Part shown: piece by piece, positions 33,325 through 42,600 of the stretch
Layout: the number at the start of each line of letters is the position of its first letter
How positions within the stretch are numbered: position 1 is the stretch's first letter
Source of the DNA: Antedon mediterranea
Taxonomy: Eukaryota > Echinodermata > Crinoidea > Comatulida > Antedonidae
NCBI RefSeq assembly: GCF_964355755.1
Contig: NC_092670.1
Coordinates: 8,369,201-8,433,200 of the forward strand
DNA length: 64,000 nt
Direction of reading: 5' to 3'
Notes under the pieces: generated by a model
The model's database searches: none
What the model was told of the DNA's origin: nothing
The model's input: only the letters and a program-made list of their open reading frames with translations
Translations under genes and position numbers: made by a program

Positions 33325-33660
33325 TTAGGATGAGGCCTAGGCCTAGATAATCTACCTAGGCCTAGGGCCCTATTACTAGGCCTACTAGGCTAGGCCTAGA
33401 GGGCCTATAGGTCCTCATATAGGCTAGCCAGTATAGCTAGCTACTACTACTACTAGAGGGCCAGGCTTATTAATTTTATGCTTTAGTACTATATGAGACT
33501 AGCCTAGACCTAGGCCTATGTAGCACAGGCGATCTAGTCTAACATAGGGGGCCAGGCTATGTATCTCCTCGGGCCTACCTACCTAGCCTTGTAGTAGGCC
33601 TACCTAGGCTAGTAGGCCTAGCCTATAGGGCCTAGGCTAGGCCTAGCCCTTTAAGTAGGT
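33325..33660. other. Dense TAGGCCTA/CTAG tract
   Basis: About 330 bp made largely of overlapping AGGCCTAG, CTAGGCC and TAGC words, which are self-complementary. Non-coding. The same palindrome is scattered across the window but nowhere as dense, except a shorter tract near 25325-25490. Confidence 0.7.
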
Positions 33661-33697
33661 GACCAATCCAAATGGGAACAAATTATGTTATGCCTAC

Positions 33698-33966
33698 CTG
33701 TCAAACCAATCTCTACGCCAATTGCATTCCACTGATATCTTTTTTTTTATTACATTTTTATAATTCGCGTCTGATTTGTTGAACAGCACCTCATTTTCTT
33801 GTACAAGGAGGACTAATGTTTCGTCTAGGCCCATAGACGACTCCATCGCGATTGACTCTCGATGATATCTGTCTGATTTTTTTTTTGCCGCTTGCCATAA
33901 ATAAAGCTCTCTGATTGGTTGAAATATTTTTATCGTTCGCGTCCAAATAAAATATCGCTCATGCAA
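33698..33966 (-). pseudogene. MADF-domain-like first exon
   Basis: The minus-strand frame reads LDETLVLLVQENEVLF and NKSDANYKNVIKKK. After a one-base shift in a run of A it continues YQWNAIGVEIGLT and ends at a donor, ACAG|GTAGGC (33698). The pattern L-I-x-L-V-x-E-x-x-x-L-(Y/F)-(D/N)-K-S-x-x-x-Y-K-N then W-x-x-I-x-x-x-L-G matches MADF (Myb/SANT-like) DNA-binding domains. Just upstream, 34060-34107 reads AACTATACACGATAG on the minus strand, like the end of a DNA transposon, so this may be the MADF/Myb-type accessory gene of a Harbinger-like element. The one-base shift leaves gene status open. Confidence 0.5.
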
Positions 33967-34107
33967 GCGGTATGTAAAACTATCTTTTTATCGTAAACGA
34001 TAGAATCGTATAGTTATCGTCCTAGTGTGAACGGTTCTATTGATTTTAACTTAAGCGATTTTTTTCTATCGTGTATAGTTATAGTTATCGTCGTAGTATA
34101 AACAGGC

Positions 34108-36216
34108 CTTTAGACTAACTGACTGCACGAAGTAGGCCTACACGACGTACACGCACGCGCCAGGTGATACATCCTTCCTGTGCGTTCCATAAGTTCTTTT
34201 TAAAAGATCCAAACGTCTTGGTGTTTGGTAGTTCAAATTTGTATTTTTAAGCGTAAAACTAATAATTAATAGAATAAATGGTTTTGGTTGTAATTATTGA
34301 CTTGTAAAATATATTCGTAAGTCTTTTGCTAAATGAATGTCGATTTAAATTGAATAATCTCTTTTTATTAAGGCTTGACTAGGCCTGTAGTAAAAAATCG
34401 TAGTGTTAGTATGCCCAGCAAAAAAAAAAGTGGGAGGCCAAGCAAAACCCTGAGCCTATACCGGACTATATAATAAGTATTTATATCAGCCTTATTATAT
34501 ATATATAGTAAATTAAAGAACTACAACATCGTTTTAGTCATATGGTACACTACCAGCCATCTTTGAGTGACTATTCCTGGAGTTGAATCCTTTGTTATAA
34601 AAAAAAATGCATACCGTTCACAAATTTAATATTAAAACAATCCATTTGTTTAAATGTTTTTGTTAAAATAAGTGGTACAGTAATTGGAAATATAATAAAC
34701 ATAATAAAGTAAAGAAAAAGAGTAATCAAAATTATAAATAGAGAAACTAGATTTGGACTCGTCACGGTGACGAGTTAGGCTATCCCGCAATGCATCGTAA
34801 CATACATATGCTATTTATTAGGCTTAGCCTACAGTAAGCTGCACCACAGCGATTGTATAAACAGCATAGCATCGTTCAACAAGCGTCAACAGTTGACTGT
34901 ATTGGCATTGTAGACGGTTTAGTTGACGGTTAGTTTTTATTTTACACCACTCACGTTTATTTAATTGTTTGAATATGATGAAATTTTCAAATTAAAAATA
35001 AAGTTCATGTGTCTGAAGGAGAATGTTTTAAGTAATAACATTATTGAAAATTGAAAGGAAATTGATAACGTTTATGCAATATGCGCTCTACTGTATTGAA
35101 TGTGACGAACTGTGTCGAAAGAGACAAAATTCCTATATTTTACATTTGTGTGGCCATACGATGTTTGACGTGCCCGTGTGTCATTTTTTCATTCATAATT
35201 CATCAAATATGAAAGCAATATATCATAAAACTATAAAAAACAATATTCAAGCACAAAAACGGGCTTTATATGCTGCGTACGGGCTAAGTGCGCAAAAGCG
35301 TGTGCTCAACGCACATCTGAAATGCTTAAAATGTCCTGAAACGTGTAGAAAGTTGATTAGAAATTGATTTTGAGCATTTTTAACTTTCAAAGCGTGCTTA
35401 CGCACGAAAATAAATGTTGAAAATTTTGCTGATGATACAGGAAGATGACCCTTGACATGAAGCATACATGTGTCAAGTGGTATTTAATTTATAGTCAATC
35501 AACACGACAATATTTTCATTAAACCAAAGTTTCTTGCACAACTACTTATATACGCGCATCTGCTGGCCAAGTTACAACATAACTGCTACCGCTGTTTTTG
35601 AGATCTGCATGCAACTGAAATTTTTTACAATAACAATAGGCTATATCTCTACAGATAGCAATAGTCTAATAAAAATAGAAATCAATTTTAGAAAAGAAAA
35701 CTTTAAGTTTATATTTTGCATATTAATTGTATTTTGGAATGAAGTAATATAAGTGCATTCTAGCTTTTAGATGAACGATAAGTAAAAAGTTTTTTTGCCT
35801 TGAAAACAATTCCAGGTGGGGACAACTAAATCGTATCCTAATAGTATTAAAAGTCAATTTTTACTTCACAAGCTGCATCTATTTCTTTTTGCTTTTGCTG
35901 TCTGGAATAATAATACAGTGCTGTATTTAATAATGTATTATCTATATATAAATTTACGTAAGGGCAAAATTCGGTAAATCGCGCCTTACTTCTAGAATTT
36001 TCACTCGATGGTATGTAAAGTTGGTTCGTACTTTCGGTACTGATTTTAACCGCCTGATGTAACCCTGTTTACTAATTAAATTGAGTTAGATAATTAGTTA
36101 TTGACGATTAAAACGAATTTAGGTTCAAAGATTTGCCCCAAATAGGGGTGTTTTCCGATCGTGGTATACACTGTCTAATGGATGTCCATCTTGAAAAATA
36201 CCCACCAAAAAAATGC
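34108..36216. other. Non-coding stretch with repeat fragments
   Basis: Contains a perfect 17-base palindrome CTCGTCACGGTGACGAG (about 34759) and a GCGC-rich stretch (35150-35440) related in style to 8400-8650. A 107-codon plus frame at 35044-35367 lies within that repeat and has no recognisable domain. Nothing else seen. Confidence 0.45.
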
Positions 36217-36530
36217 GAGGAGGCTTCGCATTTTTCTATCTCCTCCTACGATAATTGTTTTTAATAGCTGAAAACCGGTTGAACAGCTAGAGTACACCAT
36301 CATAATGTTGAAGACAGGCCGATTTTCTTTAAAAAATACTATTTTGATAGATTTAATATACGATTATACAAATGTATTGATTTGCGATGAATGGAACATC
36401 CCAATCTCTCAGTCTGCCAGAGTTTGGTTTAACACAAGTACTGTAGGTAAATTTATGAGCCCTTGGTTTAACACATACGGTAGGTAAATATATGGGCCCT
36501 TTGAGAATAAACTTGCAATACTTTGACAAT
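36217..36530. repeat. Local duplicate, copy 1
   Basis: CGAGGAGGCTTCGCATTTTT through TATGGGCCCTTTGAGAATAA is repeated at 36978-37330. The second copy lacks about 20 bp (CCAATCTCTCAGTCTGCCAG) and contains an internal extra copy of ~90 bp. Confidence 0.9.
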
Positions 36531-36977
36531 ACTGTAAATACCTATTAACTATTTTTCATTTGAATCGAACATTTCTTACTGTGAATGTTCGTACTGTTAG
36601 ATGTAATATAAAAATATATACAAATAAACTTTATTACTGAGACTGTGGATAGGCTCTACTGTTAGATATACAAATAAACTTTATACTGACAGTTCCTTCT
36701 CAACGTTTGTATTAATTAATAATTACCAAAAATATAAACGTCGTAGTGGTGTATCGTGACATGTACTTTAATATTTCAATCGATTATGACAGTGACAGTT
36801 TTAACAAAGTATTAAATCGCAAATGTTTTAGGCCTACTGTATTTAGAGGTATATTATTTATAGGCCTATAAAACATGAACAAAATATTTCGTTACTCAGT
36901 GGATAAAGAATATATTTAAAAATTGTTCCTCTTTGTACCTATCCGCTTTCCCATCCCTCAACCCTAATGTTACATAG

Positions 36978-37330
36978 CGAGGAGGCTTCGCATTTTCCTA
37001 TCTCCTCCTACGATAATTGTTTTTAATAGCTGAAAACCGGTTGAACAGCTAGAGTACACCATCATAATGTTTAAGACAGGCCGATTTTCTTTTAAAAATA
37101 CTATTTTGATAGATTGCTAGAGTACACCATCATAATGTTGAAGACAGGCCGATTTTCTTTAAAAAATACTATTTTGATAGATTTAATATACGATTATACA
37201 AATGTATTGATTTGCGATGAATGGAACATCCAGTTTGGTTTAACACAAGTACTGTAGGTAAATTTATGAGCCCTTGGTTTAACACATACGGTAGGTAAAT
37301 ATATGGGCCCTTTGAGAATAAACTTGCAAT
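36978..37330. repeat. Local duplicate, copy 2, with internal duplication
   Basis: Same sequence as 36217-36530. Within it, the segment GCTAGAGTACACCATCATAA through TACTATTTTGATAGATT occurs twice (about 37048 and 37117), so at least two duplication steps occurred. Confidence 0.9.
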
Positions 37331-38429
37331 AGGTTCGGAAAATGTTAAAAACCAATTTCTATTATTTGAATCGGTAAACAGTTTCCATTTATTATACATT
37401 GATAATGAAACATGAAATATTCCTATTTATGTCCCTCGAGGTTCATTACAATTTATATTTAGTACTCCCACGGACTTCATCTTAGCCACTCCCCCGAGTG
37501 CTAAGGCCAAATTTATGATACCCTACTTTCTATGTAAGTTTAGTTACAGTTAGTTCTTGACGATAATACAACGAATTTAGGTTACACCCTTCGGCCGCGA
37601 AAACGTTTCTGTACAAATATGATACCGATTGGCTTTATTTCATTCAACAGCGACCATAATCTCGCCAATTACAGGATAGATAAACTATTTTATTATTGAT
37701 GTGCTTATAAATTAAGACTCATGTAAACAGCTTGATTACATCATTTTACAGACAAACGAAACTTTTTTAAACCTACTGTTTCAATAACTGAGTATAATAC
37801 TGTATACGTTTTCATAAGTAAGTGCATATACATTTTCGTGTTTTCATTGACGAGATTGTAATAGTAACTTCAGTAACTATTACAGTACTTATTTATTATA
37901 CGACACAAGACAATTGTATCTGACAGGTACGTACATTATTCTAAAAAATAAGTCTAGATAGATCCCTTAGGCGTCATAAATCACAGGCCAACAAATCAGT
38001 ACTCATGACAGAAATTCGACCCAGTTTGGTTCACACAAATGTTTACAGGAAGTTCAACACCACAACCGATGATTTGCCCTAAATATTTAGGTAGACTACA
38101 GTTTAATTTTTCACTGAATAGGAGCTTGAATTTCCGATTTCCATTTCGCAGAATGTCTAGGTCTATTTATTTAGTTTGGTTCTTATAATATATAAATACA
38201 ATCAACTTTATTACTGCGGTTCCATCACCACCACCACGTGCCGCCGCCCAATTCCCGTACATACATTTCCATTTCTCCCTAATTTCTTTAATCCACATAA
38301 ATTAATTGTCCTTTATGGAATCCAGTATTGGTTTTGTTGTCTCTATTTCTGAATACCCCAATTAGGGGGACACTTCCGTTTTTGTTTAGTGTCCCAAAAA
38401 AGTCCCCGTCCGTGGATTCTACTTTATTC
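37331..38429. other. Non-coding stretch
   Basis: No gene recognised. AT-rich, with a short CCACCACCACGTGCCGCCGC patch at about 38228. Confidence 0.4.
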
Positions 38430-38775
38430 GAGAACCATCTGTGAGCACCCCTAGATGGTACGCGAGCGAAGCGAGCGTGCCATCTAGTTATAAATAATTT
38501 GTAAACTATGGAAGTTTTCTTCCATAGTTATTTATAATTTTTTTAGCCTACAAAAGTTTCATTCTTTTTGCCTTTTTAGTTGTTTTTTATGGAAATATTA
38601 TCTTTAAACAAATCTGTGAAAAAAAATTCTCAAACCATGAATAGTCTATTATTATCAGGCCCGTATGCAGCATTTACAATGGGGGGGTGCGAGCGAAGCG
38701 AGCAACAATGGCTGGGGGCCAGGGGGCCGCCAATGGCCCCCGGTCAGGGGCCGAAGGCCGTGGCAGAATTTGCGT
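38430..38775. mobile_element. Repeat with GCGAGCGAAGCGAGC ends
   Basis: GCGAGCGAAGCGAGCG occurs at about 38463 and GCGAGCGAAGCGAGCA at about 38689. A hairpin AACTATGGAAG/CTTCCATAGTT lies between them, and a GC-rich patch with GGGGGCCAGGGGGCC follows. Such words are typical of interspersed elements in marine invertebrate genomes. Boundaries are uncertain. Confidence 0.4.
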
Positions 38776-38865
38776 TATTTGACGTTCTAAAGACTGATTT
38801 AAGACTCTCTGTTGTGGCTTGGGCTAGTTGAACGATGGACACCAGAACTTAACGCTTTCATGATG

Positions 38866-38909
38866 AGGCCAACTCAGACAGCGTCATACGACGCTGTCTG
38901 AGTTGGCCT
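38866..38909. repeat. Perfect 20-bp hairpin
   Basis: AGGCCAACTCAGACAGCGTC and GACGCTGTCTGAGTTGGCCT are exact inverses separated by ATAC. Could be a tiny palindromic insertion or a structured RNA; no flanking target duplication is evident. Confidence 0.9.
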
Positions 38910-38910
38910 T

Positions 38911-39692
38911 CCCTTGTTTAGGCGCCGTATTCGATAGTGTCTGTATATCCAGACACGTCTTTACCGCCGGTTAAGTTGTCTGTATTTCCAGCAAACACTT
39001 TACCGCGTACATGAAGCGCTAAGCTATTGCTTGTCGTCACATGATCGACTGCGCATGTTTTACATCGAGTTTGTAGTCAGTTCAGATTCCGTAATTTAAT
39101 TACCGGTATTTTTTCATTTTATATTAGCATATTTTTGTTGTATACCATTGATAATGTAAATTTTGTATATATATAATGATATTGTCTTTAGTTAAACAAG
39201 ACAAGAAAAAATACCAACTGAGGAAATGGTGGACCTTTTGGGAACGCACATCATGAGGTAATTTCCCGATTGATCGTAATCAAAACGGTACTGGGTTTGG
39301 TCTACTAGCGTTCCTGCTCCCAACCAGTACATCCATTCATAGAAGCCTTAATGAAGTAAGCCTACCTGGTGGTGGCCATAGAACGGTCCCGAGATAACGA
39401 CTATACTTCGGCTTTAGTCGATAGAAGATTGAATAAATTGTTAGAGATAGAGTATACGATGTTATGATTATGTGTAGATATGTGATTTGTTCTTTTTATT
39501 CAAATGATGTTATGTATTTAATAAATTTGTTATATCAATTAATTTAATTATCGTAGATTGCATGTTATGTGATGAATATTATTTAATAGATTTTTGATAT
39601 ATTATTATTATTATATTAATAAAAAAGATATTTGTTAGTATACGGGCCTGATTATTAGTTAATTTATTTTCTTTCAGATTACAGAATACAGC
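38911..39692 (+). other. Upstream region and probable intron of ZNF-3
   Basis: A possible internal exon (acceptor TGTCTTTAG at 39191, donor ATGAG|GTAATT at about 39257) precedes the coding exon's acceptor, TTTCTTTCAG|ATTACAG (39677). The CCAAT module seen at the other ZNF loci is not found here. The possible exon does not continue in frame into the fingers. Confidence 0.4.
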
Positions 39693-42600
39693 ATGAAATA
39701 TAAATGTGAACACTGTGGAGTTAAGTTGGAATTCAGTGACTTGAAAGAACATTTAGGATTACACAATCATTCTAAAGAAATAAAATGTGAGCTCTGTGAA
39801 CATACAATTGACAAGTGTAAGCTACATAACCAGACACCATATGAATGTGATCATGAGGAGGAAGGAAATCGGAATTTGAAAAAACATTTGAGCACAAACA
39901 CAGGAGAGACACCATATGAATGTGAGCATGAGAGGGAAGGAAATCGGAATTTGAAAAAATATTTGAGCACAAACAGAGGAGAGACACCATATGAAGGTGA
40001 GCATGAGAAGGAAGGAAATCGGAATTTAAAAAAACATTTGAGCACAAACACAGGAGAGACACCATATGAATGTGAGCATGAGAAGGAAGGAAATCTGAAT
40101 TTGAAAAAACATTTGAGCACAAACACAGGAGAGACACCATATGAATGTGAGCATGAGAAAGAAGGAAATCGGAATTTGAAAAAACATTTGAGCACAAACA
40201 CAGGAGAGACACCATATGAATGTGAGCATGAGAAAGAAGGAAATCGGAATTTAAAAAAACATTTGAGCACAAACACAGGAGAGACACCATATGAATGTGA
40301 GCATGAGAAGGAAGGAAATCTGAATTTGAAAAAACATTTGAGCACAAACACAGGAGAGACACCATATGAATGTGAGCATGAGAAAGAAGGAAATCGGAAT
40401 TTGAAAAAACATTGGAGAACAAACACAGGCGAGACACCATATGAATGTGAGCATGAGAAGGAAGGAAATCGAAATTTGAACAAACATTTGAGGACAAACA
40501 CAGGTGAGACACCATATGAATGTGAGCATGGGAAAGAAGGAAATCGGAATTTGAAAAAACATTTGAGAACAAACACAGGAGAGACACCATATGAATGTGA
40601 GCATGAGAAGGAAGGAAATCGAAATTTGAACAAACATTTGAGGACAAACACAGAAGAGACACCATATGAATGTGAGCATGAGAAGGAAGGAAATCGGAAT
40701 TTGAACAAACATTTGAGGACAAACACAGGAGAGACACCATATGAATGTGAGCATGCGAAAGATGGAAATCGGAATTTGAAAAAACATTTGAGAACAAACA
40801 CAGGAGAGACACCATATGAATGTGAGCATGAGAAGGAAGGAAATCGAAATTTGAACAAACATTTGAGGACAAACACAGGAGAGACACCATATGAATGTGA
40901 GCATGAGAAGGAAGGAAATCGGAATTTGAAAAAACATTTGAGCACAAACGTAGGAGAGACACCATATGAATGTGAGCATGAGAAGGAAGGAAATCGGAAT
41001 TTAAAAAAACATTTGAGCACAAACACAGGAGAGACACCATATGAATGTGATCATGAGAAGGAAGGAAATCTTAATTTGAAAAAACATTTGAGCACGAACA
41101 CAGGAGAGACACCATATGAATGTGAGCATGAGAAAGTAGGAAATCAGAATTTGAAAAAACATTTGAGCACAAACACAGGAGAGACACCATATGAATGTGA
41201 GCATGAGAAAGATGGAAATCGGAATTTGAAAAAACATTTGAGAACAAACACAGGAGAGACACCATATGAATGTGAGCATGAGAAGGAAGGAAATCGAAAT
41301 TTGAACAAACATTTGAGGACAAACACAGGTGAGACACCATATGAATGTGAGCATGGGAAAGAAGGAAATCGGAATTTGAAAAAACATTTGAGAACCAACA
41401 CAGGAGAGACACCATATGAATGTGAGCATGAGAAGGAAGGAAATCGAAATTTGAACAAACATTTGAGGACAAACACAGGAGAGACACCATATGAATGTGG
41501 GCATGAGAAGGAAGGAAATCGGAATTTGAAAAAACATTTGAGCACAAACGCAGGAGAGACACCATATGAATGTGAACATTGCGGGAAGAAATTCAAATGG
41601 AAGTCAACTTTGAAAACACATTTGAGAACACACAAAAGAGAGACACCATATGAATGTCAAAATTGTGGAAAGAAATTTAAACAAAGCTGGAATAGGAAAA
41701 TGCATTTGAGAAAACACACAAGAGAGACACAATATCAACGTGAACATTGTGGTAAGAAATTTAAACAAAATGGAAATTTAGAGATTCTTTTGAGAAAATA
41801 CACAGGAGAGACACCATATGAATGTGAGCATGAGAAGGAAGGAAATCGAAATTTGAACAAACATTTGAGGACAAACACAGGAGAGACACCATATGAATGT
41901 GGGCATGAGAAGGAAGGAAATCGGAATTTGAAAAAACATTTGAGCACAAACGCAGGAGAGACACCATATGAATGTGAACATTGCGGGAAGAAATTCAAAT
42001 GGAAGTCAACTTTGAAAACACATTTGAGAACACACAAAAGAGAGACACCATATGAATGTCAAAATTGTGGAAAGAAATTTAAACAAAGCTGGAATAGGAA
42101 AATGCATTTGAGAAAACACACAAGAGAGACACAATATCAACGTGAACATTGTGGTAAGAAATTTAAACAAAATGGAAATTTAGAGATTCTTTTGAGAAAA
42201 TACACAGGAGAGACACCATATGATTGTGAACATGGTGGTAAGAAATTGAAACAAAATGGAAATTTAAAGATTCGTTTGAGAAAACACACAGGAGAGACAC
42301 CATATGATTGTGAAAAAGAGAAGGAAGGAAATCTGAATTTAAAAAAACATTTGAGCACAAACATGGGAGAGACACCATATGAATGTGAGCATGAGAAGGA
42401 AGGAAATCGGAATTTGAAAAAACATTTGAGCACAAACACAGGAGAGACACCATATGAATGTGAGCATGAGAAGGAAGGAAATCGGAATTTGAAAAAACAT
42501 TTGAGCACAAACACAGGAGAGACACCATATGAATGTGAACATTGCGGGAAGAAATTCAAATTGAAGTCAACTTTGAAAGCACATTTGAGAACACACAAAA

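Noticed and set aside
35044-35367. 107-codon plus-strand frame as a gene
   Set aside because: Lies in a dispersed GCGC-rich repeat, lacks any recognisable domain and has no splice or promoter context.
39772-41040. Long open frames (up to 422 codons) on the minus strand of ZNF-3
   Set aside because: They are exact shadows of the 75-bp repeat: a period divisible by three without stops in one frame gives long open frames on the other strand. The translations are pure repeat with no domain.
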